Shown piece by piece: positions 8,891 through 16,515 of a stretch of DNA of 64,000 nucleotides. The notes under the pieces were generated by a model. The model was given only the letters and a program-made list of their open reading frames with translations. It had not been told where the DNA came from and did not search any database. The DNA comes from DAXETY01 sp051155755. Lineage in GTDB: Bacteria; Desulfobacterota; Desulfobacteria; Desulfobacterales; SG8-13. Positions within the stretch are counted from its first letter, which is position 1. Each line of letters starts with the position of its first letter. Where the stretch lies: assembly GCA_051155755.1 (NCBI GenBank), contig DAXETY010000019.1, positions 51,022-115,021 on the forward strand. Direction: 5' to 3'. The position numbers were made by a program, and so were the translations under genes.

Positions 8891-11488
8891 TCAGACCGCC
8901 GCCTCGGATTCGGTATGAAACACGAAGCGGTCCCCCTCGGATTCGACCCGGATGCGGGCGCCTTCCCGAACCGTACCCTGAAGAATTTCCAGAGACAGGG
9001 GGTTTTCGACGTTTTTCTGAATCACTCGTTTCAGGGGACGCGCCCCGTATACCGGATCATAGCCCATCTGCGCCAGCTTCTGTCGGCTTTCATCGGACAG
9101 CACCAGTTCGATGTGTCGGTCTTTCAGGCGCTTGGCCAAAGCGGAGATCTGAATGTCGACAATCCGGGCCAATTGTTCACGGGTCAGATTGTGAAAAATG
9201 ATGATATCATCGATTCGGTTCAAGAATTCCGGCTTAAAGTTTGCTCGCAACGCCTCTGTGACGCGGGTTTCCATTTCTGCCCGCTGCTCGCTGCCCAGTT
9301 CCTGGATCCACTGACTGCCGATATTGGAGGTCATGACCACGATCGTATTCTTGAAGTCTACCGTGCGGCCGTGACCGTCGGTCATGCGTCCGTCGTCGAG
9401 AATCTGCAGCAAAATATTGAAGACCTCCGGATGGGCTTTTTCGATTTCGTCAAACAGCACGACCGAATAGGGCCTGCGACGTACGGATTCCGTCAGATAG
9501 CCACCTTCTTCGTAGCCGACATATCCCGGCGGAGCGCCGATCAGCCGGGCCACGGCGTGCTTTTCCATGTATTCGGTCATGTCGATGCGGATGATGGCCT
9601 GTTCGTCGTCGAACAGGAACGCCGCCAGAGCTTTGGCCAGCTCGGTTTTGCCGACGCCGGTGGGGCCCATGAAAATAAACGAGCCGATGGGCCGATTGGG
9701 GTCCTGCAAACCGGAACGGGCCCGGCGCACCGCATTGGCGACCGCTTCAATGGCCTCCTGTTGGCCGATCACCCGGCGACTGAGGCGTTGCTCCATTCGA
9801 AGCAGCTTTTCGCGTTCCCCCTCCATCATCTTGCTGACCGGAATGCCGGTCCAACGGGAAACCACCTCGGCCACGTCTTCGTCATCGACTTCTTCTTTGA
9901 GCATTTTGCGTTCGGCCTGGAGTTGTTCCAGCGTTTCATTGGCCGCCTGAAGTTGGTTCTGCAGTTCGATCAGGCGACCGTAACGGATTTCCGCCACCCG
10001 GGTCAGGTCCCCCCGTCGTTCGGCCTGCTGAGCCTCCACGCCGAGTTGCTCCTGTTTTTCCTTGATCGAACGGATCCGCTGAATCAGGTCTTTTTCGTTT
10101 TGCCAATGCGCCTTCATCGCATGCAGTTCTTCTTTCAGGGCGCCGATTTCGGATTCGAGTTTTTGCAGCCGCTGACGCGAATCCGGGTCGGACTCTTTTT
10201 TCAACGCCTCGCGTTCGATCTCCGCCTGGGTGATCCGGCGCTGGATTTCATCGATTTCAGAAGGCATGCTGTCGATTTCGATGCGCAGTTTGGAAGCGCA
10301 CTCATCGATTAAATCGATGGCCTTATCCGGCAGAAACCGGTCGGTAATGTAGCGATGCGACAATGTCGCGGCGGCGACAATGGCGGCGTCTTTAATGCGG
10401 ACACCGTGATGGACCTCGTATTTTTCCTTGAGTCCGCGCAGAATCGAAATGGTGTCTTCCACTGTGGGCTGGCGCACCAGCACCGGTTGAAAGCGTCGTT
10501 CCAGGGCCGCATCCTTTTCAATGTATTTGCGATACTCGTTCAAGGTGGTGGCGCCCACACAACGCAGGGTCCCGCGAGCCAGAGCCGGTTTGAGCATGTT
10601 GGATGCATCCACCGCACCTTCGGCGGCACCGGCGCCGACCAGCGTGTGCAGTTCGTCGATGAAAAGAATGATTTCCCCCTCGGCTTTTTCCACCTCTTTG
10701 ATGACGGCTTTCAACCGATCTTCGAATTCCCCGCGATATTTTGCCCCGGCAATCAGCGCACCCATGTCCAGGGCCACCAGTTTGCGGTTTTTCAAACTTT
10801 CAGACACGTCGCCGGCCACGATCCGCTGGGCGAGTCCCTCAACGATGGCGGTTTTGCCGACACCGGGTTCACCGATCAGCACCGGATTGTTTTTTGTCCG
10901 GCGGGACAACACCTGTACGATACGCCGGATTTCCTCATCCCGGCCGATCACCGGATCGAGATTGCCCCTGCGCGCCAGGTCGGTCAGGTCACGACTGTAC
11001 TTTTCCAGAGCCTGATATTTTTCCTCCGGATTCGGATCCGTAATTCGCTGGGATCCCCGGATTTCCTTCAGGACCTTCAGAAGCGCGTCCCTTTCGATGC
11101 CCTGGCGGCGGAAAATCCGGGTCGATTCGCCCTCCTTGTGGTCACAGACGGCCAGCAGCAAATGTTCCACGCTGACGTACTCGTCTTTCATTTTGGCTGC
11201 TTCGGAAAAGGCCGCTTCCAGTACGGCTTTCGTTCGTGGAGAAATGTGCGGTTCCGCGGCCTGACCGACCTTCGGTAGTCGCTCGAGGGCCTGTTCGACC
11301 TCCTGTTTCAGGGTTTCCACCGCGACGCCCAGCTTGCGGAATATGGCCGTGGCGATGCCTTCGGTATTGTTGAGCATGGCTGCCAGGAGGTGTTCGGGCT
11401 CGATTTGTGGATTCCGGTGCTGCGAGGCCTTCGCCTGCGCGTCCTGAATCAGTTCCTGGGACTTGATGGTGAATTTGTCAAAGCGCAT
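8891..11488 (-). CDS. clpB: ATP-dependent disaggregase ClpB
   Basis: An 865-residue Hsp100 chaperone that, with DnaK, pulls proteins out of aggregates. Domains in order are two Clp N-repeats (about 1-150), AAA+ domain 1 with GEPGVGKTA near residue 205, the long coiled-coil M domain (about 405-530), AAA+ domain 2 with GPTGVGKTE near 610, and the C-terminal domain. Pore-loop and VGYEEGGYLTE motifs are present. Length and layout match ClpB rather than ClpA or ClpC. ATG at 11488 follows GTGAGG. It has its own promoter (11559-11586) and terminator (8822-8861), so it is monocistronic. I did not find a clear heat-shock sigma-32 promoter. Confidence 0.98.
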   Translation of the reverse strand: MRFDKFTIKSQELIQDAQAKASQHRNPQIEPEHLLAAMLNNTEGIATAIFRKLGVAVETLKQEVEQALERLPKVGQAAEPHISPRTKAVLEAAFSEAAKMKDEYVSVEHLLLAVCDHKEGESTRIFRRQGIERDALLKVLKEIRGSQRITDPNPEEKYQALEKYSRDLTDLARRGNLDPVIGRDEEIRRIVQVLSRRTKNNPVLIGEPGVGKTAIVEGLAQRIVAGDVSESLKNRKLVALDMGALIAGAKYRGEFEDRLKAVIKEVEKAEGEIILFIDELHTLVGAGAAEGAVDASNMLKPALARGTLRCVGATTLNEYRKYIEKDAALERRFQPVLVRQPTVEDTISILRGLKEKYEVHHGVRIKDAAIVAAATLSHRYITDRFLPDKAIDLIDECASKLRIEIDSMPSEIDEIQRRITQAEIEREALKKESDPDSRQRLQKLESEIGALKEELHAMKAHWQNEKDLIQRIRSIKEKQEQLGVEAQQAERRGDLTRVAEIRYGRLIELQNQLQAANETLEQLQAERKMLKEEVDDEDVAEVVSRWTGIPVSKMMEGEREKLLRMEQRLSRRVIGQQEAIEAVANAVRRARSGLQDPNRPIGSFIFMGPTGVGKTELAKALAAFLFDDEQAIIRIDMTEYMEKHAVARLIGAPPGYVGYEEGGYLTESVRRRPYSVVLFDEIEKAHPEVFNILLQILDDGRMTDGHGRTVDFKNTIVVMTSNIGSQWIQELGSEQRAEMETRVTEALRANFKPEFLNRIDDIIIFHNLTREQLARIVDIQISALAKRLKDRHIELVLSDESRQKLAQMGYDPVYGARPLKRVIQKNVENPLSLEILQGTVREGARIRVESEGDRFVFHTESEAAV

Positions 11489-11558
11489 GAAGTCTGAACC
11501 TCACTTTATTGAATTTTAGGCGCACGTTTGCCGGTCACGTGCAATCGCATTTGCAACG

Positions 11559-11586
11559 AAAATAACAACAAAACCCGTCCTGTCAA
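11559..11586 (-). promoter_or_regulatory. Putative sigma-70 promoter of clpB
   Basis: On the minus strand a perfect -35 (TTGACA, 11586-11581) is separated by 16 bases from a -10-like TATTTT (11564-11559), about 70 bases before the clpB ATG. No sigma-32 consensus or CIRCE repeat was seen nearby. Confidence 0.55.
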
Positions 11587-11696
11587 TGAGTATTAATAAT
11601 AACATATAAAAAGTAATGAAACAGAAATGCGGAGCTGCGCCCGACCGGGGGATCGCTGTCCGGCGGGATCGAAATCCACCCGGTTACAGGTGCTTG

Positions 11697-12119
11697 TTAC
11701 AAGGTTGAGAAAGACGGCACTTGAGGCTGGAATGCGGAATGACAAGGAGGAAAGGGGGGCTGACTGCGGACCAGTCGTTCCAGTTGCTTTCGATGAGTGT
11801 CGCTCAAGGTGCCGAATGCGACGCTGTGTCTCCGAATCGACATCGCGCTGAAGGAAAATTCATTGGGAACGGCAACGTCGGAAACGGTGCGAAAGGGAAT
11901 GCCTTCCAGGTAAATCCGGGGGCGCGGCTGCAGAATCACCAGCTCGGCATCCTGCTCGGGTACGGCCGTGCCCATTTCGACGTAGCGGAAGGCCAGGCCT
12001 CCCGGGCCGATGTCGAGCAGTTGACCGAGAATCTCTGCATTCGGCTTCAGGGTCACAATCACGCCGTCCGGCATCGGATATCGGGGAAATTTCCGTTTTT
12101 CGGAACTTTGAGGGATCAT
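11697..12119 (-). CDS. PilZ-domain protein
   Basis: A 140-residue single-domain protein that probably binds cyclic-di-GMP. It has the first PilZ motif KRKFPRYP (RxxxR type) near residue 9 and the second as LLDIGPGGLAF (D/NxSxxG type, with P for the usual x) near residue 38. A beta-rich core follows. The C-terminus is Pro/Phe/Ser-rich and probably disordered. ATG at 12119 has AAGGAG just upstream. The gene is transcribed alone from a strong promoter carrying a palindrome (12172-12200), so it is likely to be tightly regulated. Without an effector domain it may act on a partner protein. Confidence 0.85.
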   Translation of the reverse strand: MIPQSSEKRKFPRYPMPDGVIVTLKPNAEILGQLLDIGPGGLAFRYVEMGTAVPEQDAELVILQPRPRIYLEGIPFRTVSDVAVPNEFSFSAMSIRRHSVAFGTLSDTHRKQLERLVRSQPPFPPCHSAFQPQVPSFSTL

Positions 12120-12171
12120 GGGCTCCTTCCTGGTATGCGGATCGAAGTTGCCGAAGTTCAGGCTGACATGA

Positions 12172-12200
12172 AATATACAACGTATTATATTGTATGTCAA
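12172..12200 (-). promoter_or_regulatory. Promoter with embedded operator-like palindrome (PilZ gene)
   Basis: On the minus strand TTGACA (12200-12195) and TATATT (12177-12172) are spaced by exactly 17 bases, 53 bases before the PilZ ATG. The interval 12175-12195 is an inverted repeat, ATACAA then 9 bases then TTGTAT, which nearly fills the spacer. A protein bound there would block RNA polymerase, so this looks like a repressor operator. Another TTGTTGTAT lies at 12221-12229. Confidence 0.65.
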
Positions 12201-12288
12201 CAGATTGTTGCCACTACATCTTGTTGTATCGAACATGATTGCGGTTTTATTTGACGGAACCGGATCATGTGCGTTATGCCTGACAATG

Positions 12289-12416
12289 ATTCTTGCCAAA
12301 CCGGTTGCGACTGCAAGTTCAACATCGAAGCCCCAAAGTGCTTCTGTCTTTTCTTGCCAGCGGCGAGTGCCGCAGCCAGAAAATTCAAGCCACCCGCTTT
12401 GCAGGTGGTTGTTGAC
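12289..12416 (+). repeat. Three-hairpin dispersed repeat, copy A
   Basis: Bases 12312-12416 match 51723-51827 over 105 bases without gaps, with 10 differences counted by eye. A looser match extends left to 12289. Each copy can form three successive hairpins. In this copy hairpin 2 has the core GCGGC/GCCGC and hairpin 3 pairs around 12390-12410. It ends 85 bases before the start codon of the seleno-redoxin gene, on the same strand. The intergenic region 12120-12501 otherwise holds the PilZ promoter and a short hairpin at 12441-12463. Confidence 0.8.
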
Positions 12417-12440
12417 GCGGCGGGTTCGGTTTTTTTTGAA

Positions 12441-12463
12441 AAATTTGAAACGCTCAGTTTCGG
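12441..12463. repeat. Short hairpin repeat, copy 2
   Basis: AAATTTGAAACGCTCAGTTTCG contains a 5-bp stem (GAAAC/GTTTC) and loop GCTCA. Its complement matches 23921-23945 with about one difference over 20 bases. It lies between the three-hairpin repeat and the seleno-redoxin gene. Confidence 0.45.
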
Positions 12464-12501
12464 TTGGTCTCAATTGAGCGCCGGGAGCATGGGAGAAGGT
12501 T

Positions 12502-13071
12502 ATGGGAAAATATCGATGGATGATTGGATTGATGGTGGCGGTATTCTCGGCAGCCGTAGCGGGGGCCGAGACGGCACCGCCGCCGGAAGGCGGGAGGTTG
12601 CCGGAAATCGTACTGCCGGCGCCCGACAATACCGAACATCGTCTCTATCTTGGCATCCGCAACGGGGACGGTGTCTTTCGGATTACGGATATCGACGCCG
12701 ATGTTGTCATCATTGAAATATTCAGCATGTACTGACCGCACTGCCAGCGGGAGGCTCCCACTGTAAATCGAATTTTCCGAGAAATCGAAAATGATCCGAA
12801 ACTGAAAGACAGGGTGAAAATGATCGGCATCGGGGTGGGAAATTCAGCCTTTGAAGTCGAGTATTTCCGCCAGACCTATGAGATTCCGTTTCCGCTTTTT
12901 TCGGACGGTGACTTCGAAATCCACAAAAAACTGGGTGAAGTTCGAACGCCGTATTTCATGGGCGTGAGAATCAACGGCGACGGCACTCACCGGGTTTTCT
13001 ACTCCCGGCTCGGTGGTCCCAAAGACGCCGGTGAAATGCTGGAGAAGCTGTTGGCGGAATCGGGACTGTAA
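12502..13071 (+). CDS. Exported selenocysteine-containing thioredoxin-fold protein (Sec78, UPHC motif)
   Basis: The frame runs from ATG 12502 (GGAG upstream) to 13071 with one internal TGA at 12733-12735. Reading it as selenocysteine gives 189 residues. These comprise a signal peptide (MGKYRWMIGLMVAVFSAAVAG), then a thioredoxin-like domain whose active site is MY-U-PHC-QREAP, where the usual first Cys of CxxC is Sec78. The homology pattern continues without a break after the TGA (REAPTVNRIF, then YEIPFPLFSDGD and a cis-Pro-like RTPYFM). A SECIS-like hairpin lies at 12745-12763. It should act in the periplasm as a thiol-disulfide reductant. It heads a three-gene unit with a peroxiredoxin and TlpA and faces dsbD, the likely electron donor. 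A simple nonsense mutation is the alternative but is less likely. Confidence 0.85.
12745..12763 (+). promoter_or_regulatory. SECIS-like hairpin for Sec78
   Basis: Nine bases after the TGA, the RNA can pair CAG/CTG and GGGA/TCCC around one C-A mismatch, with apical loop GGC. The loop starts 18 bases after the TGA and opens with G. This agrees with bacterial SECIS elements, which form a short stem just downstream of UGA with a G in the first loop positions for SelB binding. Confidence 0.65.
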
Positions 13072-13138
13072 ATTTTCCAACCGGCTTTGGTATCATCCGG
13101 ACCCCGGGACAAAAACCGCATTGAAAAAAGGACTCCTT

Positions 13139-13744
13139 ATGAAATGCACGCGATGGTTCCGATTGATTGCCGCCGCCGCCGCCGGCATGCTGCTGTCGGC
13201 CGGCATCGCCATGGCCGTTTCGGCCGTATATAAAGACAACATATACGACCCGGGCCGGCTCAAGCCCATCGACAGTCAACTCAAAGTCAAGGTCGGCGAT
13301 CCCGCCCCGGATTTTACGCTGCCGTCGGTTTCCGGAGAAATGGTGAATCTAAGCCAGTACCGCGGCCGAAAAAACGTCGTGATCTCTTTTGTGCCGGCGG
13401 CCTGGACACCGGTCTGCTCCGACCAGTGGCCCGGCTACAACATTGCCGAACCCTTGTTCGAGGGTGAAGAAGCGGTGCTGTTGGGTATTACGGTGGACAA
13501 CCTTCCCACCCTGCACGCCTGGACCCGGCAGATGGGCAATTTGTGGTTCCCCGTACTCTCGGACTTCTGGCCCCACGGCGCCGTCGCCGATCGTTTCGGC
13601 GTTTTGCGTTCGGACGGGATGTCGGAACGGGCCATTTTCATCATCGATAAAGAGGGCATCATCCGCGCGATTCAGGTTTCGGACATCAATGTCAGACCCG
13701 ATTTGGAGTTTTGCGTCATTGAACTCGAAAAGCTCAAGCCTTGA
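13139..13744 (+). CDS. Exported peroxiredoxin (AhpC/TSA family)
   Basis: A 201-residue protein with an N-terminal signal peptide (an Ala-rich hydrophobic stretch ending near GIAMA). It has a peroxiredoxin domain with the active-site pattern PxxxTxxC as PAAWTPVCSD and the conserved Arg before the strand (ERAIFIIDKEG). The peroxidatic Cys is present as Cys, not Sec. A further Cys near the C-terminus (LEFCVIEL) could be the resolving residue. It should reduce hydrogen peroxide or organic peroxides in the periplasm with electrons from a thioredoxin-like partner. AAGGA precedes the ATG at 13139. It lies 67 bases after the seleno-redoxin gene and overlaps the TlpA gene by 26 bases, so the three are probably one operon. 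Confidence 0.88.
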   Translation: MKCTRWFRLIAAAAAGMLLSAGIAMAVSAVYKDNIYDPGRLKPIDSQLKVKVGDPAPDFTLPSVSGEMVNLSQYRGRKNVVISFVPAAWTPVCSDQWPGYNIAEPLFEGEEAVLLGITVDNLPTLHAWTRQMGNLWFPVLSDFWPHGAVADRFGVLRSDGMSERAIFIIDKEGIIRAIQVSDINVRPDLEFCVIELEKLKP

Positions 13745-14231
13745 AATCTTCACCTGCGGATTGGCCTCTTTGGCCCTGATGCTGGCGATTTGGGTACCGG
13801 CCGCCTCCGGCAGTACCGAGGGCGTTTCCGGCAACCCGGTCGAAACACTCGAGATTGTCGAACTACAGCGGATCATTGCTGAAAGCGAGCAACGCCTCTT
13901 GATCGTTGTCATGGCGGCGTGGTGCCATCCGTGCATTCGTGAATTGCCCGACCTGGAACGGCTCTACCGGAAATATCATCCCGAAGGACTGACGGTACTC
14001 GGCATCAGTCTCGATCTGGAAGGGCCGCAGGCCATGCAGCCGATCATTGACCGACTCAAGATCAGTTTTCCCGTATACTGGGTGGGCGAAGCCGCCATCG
14101 AGACGTTCCAAATTCGGGGCATTCCCCTGCTGCTGCTGGTTGAGCGCGGCGATGTCGTGGAGCGCATTATGGGGCAGCGATCTTCCGATTATCTGGAAAG
14201 CCGGATCGAAGCATTTTTGCGGGATTCCTGA
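13719..14231 (+). CDS. TlpA-like exported thiol-disulfide oxidoreductase
   Basis: The domain has AAWCHPCIREL, the TlpA/ResA-type CxxC site, then LGISLDLEG and a cis-Pro region (FQIRGIPLLLL). The best start is the TTG at 13719, with GGAG 10 bases upstream. It gives 170 residues beginning with a short polar n-region and a hydrophobic stretch (GLASLALMLAIW), a signal peptide or anchor. It overlaps the end of the peroxiredoxin gene by 26 bases. TlpA-type proteins reduce periplasmic disulfides, for example in apocytochrome c or copper sites, and usually receive electrons from DsbD or CcdA. A dsbD gene faces it 135 bases downstream. Confidence 0.85.
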   Translation: MNSKSSSLEIFTCGLASLALMLAIWVPAASGSTEGVSGNPVETLEIVELQRIIAESEQRLLIVVMAAWCHPCIRELPDLERLYRKYHPEGLTVLGISLDLEGPQAMQPIIDRLKISFPVYWVGEAAIETFQIRGIPLLLLVERGDVVERIMGQRSSDYLESRIEAFLRDS

Positions 14232-14366
14232 ACGGAACCCGGCTGCTCGGTCCGCATGGATGGATCCGGCCGGATCTTGACTGCGGACAAGGCGGCCGCA
14301 AGGGAACACGCCCCCGGACGAGAAGCCGGTGAAGCCTTTGGGCGGCCGTCGGACGATTGTAATGCA

Positions 14367-16274
14367 TTAAAGTGCATTCAATACCGCCAGCACCTGGTCG
14401 GCCGTATAAAAGTCGCTGCGGAACAACTCCCTCTGATCCGGCCCGTAGACCACCAGAAGCGGTATGGTCAGGTGACCCAATTGGCGCAGCATGGCCTTTC
14501 CGGCGGGATTGCTGCCGGTAAGGTCGACCTTCATGGGCACCACGTCCGGTTGTGCCATCCTTGCGAGCAGTCGAGCATTCCGAAACACACTCTGCTCCAG
14601 CGCCTTGCAGTTCAGGCACCACTCGGCCGTGAAAACCAGTACAACGGCGCTTCCTTCCGCGGCGGCCTGCTGGAAACGTTCCGGGCTGTAATACTCCCAG
14701 TCGATGGCCCCCCGTTCGGTGAGACGCATGCCCCCGAGGGCCGCCCCCAATAGAATCAACAGGCTCAGACCGACGACTAGCAGCCGCAAGCCGATTCGAT
14801 TCGAAATCCGCCAGGTGCGCCAGGACAGCCAGATCCCGCCGGCAGCGACAAATCCCATCACCACCCACCAGAACCCTTTGCCGGGCGGATGCTGGGGTGT
14901 CGCGGTCAGGACACTGAGTCCACTTCCGATGAAATAGGCGGCCGCCGCCAGCATGAACAGTCCCATGACCTGTTTGATCACCAGGCTGACCGGACCTGTT
15001 CGGGGAATCCGCTGCACGAAACCGGGACAGGCCGACAGCACCAGGTACGGGACGGCCATGCCGCACCCGATGGCGGCAAAGGTGACCAGGGTTGTGGCGG
15101 GGTGCCGGGTCGCGGCCCAGGCGGCAGCGGCGCCCATGAACGGAGCCGTGCAGGGCGTGGAAAGGATGGCCGTCAGAATCCCCAGCGCGAAGGATCCGGT
15201 CAGGGTATCCTGCCTCGGGTTGAATCGATACAAAAAACCGGGCAGGCGCACCGAAAACGGGCCGCACATTCCCACGGCCATTACCGCAATGATCAAGCCG
15301 ACGGTGATCGTAAACGCGGGATACTGGAAAAGCTGGTTGGTTGCCGTAAAACCGCTGACCAGCGCGATGGCAGCGCCCAAAATCAGCCAGAAAAACAGAA
15401 TCCCGACGGCCATGCTGCCGCCAAGGCTCAGGCAGCGCGGTCCCTCCCGGGAGGCTTCCGAAAGGCTGATGATCTTGATCGGTATCAACGGAAGCACACA
15501 GGGGGTAAAATTCAGCAAAAGACCACCGAAGGCGGCCGTGAGCAACAACAACACCAATCCCCAGCCGGAAGCCAGCTGAAGGGTGAAATGCCAGCCGAAC
15601 AGATCAAAGAATACGGATTCGTCGGAACTTTCGGCGGCAGAGAATCCGGCAAACAAAGCCGGATTTACGGCGGTAACCGTTTCACCCGGTGCAGCCGTCG
15701 GCAATTCGAGCTGCCGGATCTCCCGCTGCGGTAAAAGACAGGTTTGCACATCGCAGGCCTGATAAACGACTTCCAGCTTCAGCCCGACATTGTCGGCCGC
15801 CGAATCATTTTCCAACTGCAACGGCAGGTAGATGACCGTGCGTCCTTCAAACACCATGATCGGCGAATCGCTGAAATCGACCTCGAGCGCATGGGCGGGC
15901 GGATACCGAGGGCTTAGCACCGTCAGCCCTCCCGAGGTTTTCAACACCTGTACCCGGGTCGGTACCGGGTGAAAACCGGATATGCGCGGCTGCTGGTGGG
16001 CGTCAGAATTGATGTGATAGCCCGGCTGTATGTCGAGAATCACCGCCAGTGCGAAATCGTCTCCGGGTCGCGCGCGGTCGACGGACCAGGTCGTTTGCAG
16101 CCGGACTTCCGGCGGTTCGGGCGTCGGACCCTGAAGAAGCAGTTCCGGATTGCTTTCCCGCGCCGCGGCAGCAACGGTCGCTGCCAGAAGCGCTGCCAGC
16201 ACCAACCATCGTGCCAGCGCTCGAATACAGTCCGCCGGCCGATTCGAAGATAGGGCGGCGGCTGCGGGATGCAA
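14367..16274 (-). CDS. dsbD: Thiol:disulfide interchange protein DsbD
   Basis: Carries electrons from cytoplasmic thioredoxin across the inner membrane to periplasmic thiol proteins. The product has a signal peptide, an N-terminal alpha domain with the Cys pair in YQACDVQTCLLP, a CcdA-like eight-helix core with FTPCVLP and STPCTAPF, and a C-terminal thioredoxin domain with AEWCLNCK. All three Cys pairs are present. The TTG at 16274 is chosen because GAGG stands 7 bases upstream and the signal peptide follows (635 residues); the open frame to 16406 gives an implausible leader. It converges on the seleno-redoxin/peroxiredoxin/TlpA genes, its likely clients. Confidence 0.95.
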   Translation of the reverse strand: MHPAAAALSSNRPADCIRALARWLVLAALLAATVAAAARESNPELLLQGPTPEPPEVRLQTTWSVDRARPGDDFALAVILDIQPGYHINSDAHQQPRISGFHPVPTRVQVLKTSGGLTVLSPRYPPAHALEVDFSDSPIMVFEGRTVIYLPLQLENDSAADNVGLKLEVVYQACDVQTCLLPQREIRQLELPTAAPGETVTAVNPALFAGFSAAESSDESVFFDLFGWHFTLQLASGWGLVLLLLTAAFGGLLLNFTPCVLPLIPIKIISLSEASREGPRCLSLGGSMAVGILFFWLILGAAIALVSGFTATNQLFQYPAFTITVGLIIAVMAVGMCGPFSVRLPGFLYRFNPRQDTLTGSFALGILTAILSTPCTAPFMGAAAAWAATRHPATTLVTFAAIGCGMAVPYLVLSACPGFVQRIPRTGPVSLVIKQVMGLFMLAAAAYFIGSGLSVLTATPQHPPGKGFWWVVMGFVAAGGIWLSWRTWRISNRIGLRLLVVGLSLLILLGAALGGMRLTERGAIDWEYYSPERFQQAAAEGSAVVLVFTAEWCLNCKALEQSVFRNARLLARMAQPDVVPMKVDLTGSNPAGKAMLRQLGHLTIPLLVVYGPDQRELFRSDFYTADQVLAVLNAL

Positions 16275-16515
16275 AGGTCCGGCCTCGTGGCGAAGATTCG
16301 AGTCGAAACTTACGGCCGGCCTTGCGCAATGGGTCGTGTTTTCGGGTGTTGAATTCAAATCGCAGCTCCGGCGGCAATCAGGGGCCGGGCCCCGTGATGA
16401 ACCCACGAATCCGTCCCGGGTCGACAGAACCGTTTGTATCGTATCAGCAGACCGTTGCCGCGGTCAAACAACGGTTGGAAGTCGCCGGTTGCTGCAGGCA
16501 TGGAAGCGGAAAATT

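Noticed and set aside
8915..11278. Long plus-strand frames opposite clpB
   Set aside because: They mirror the clpB codons, as is usual in GC-rich genes, and have no family motifs or ribosome sites.
11697..12629. A 310-residue version of the PilZ protein that translates through repeat copy A
   Set aside because: The good ribosome site and PilZ domain start at 12119, and the promoter at 12172-12200 lies inside the extension.
12502..12735. A 77-residue protein ending at the TGA
   Set aside because: It would stop just before the active site of a thioredoxin fold, and the rest of the domain continues in the same frame.
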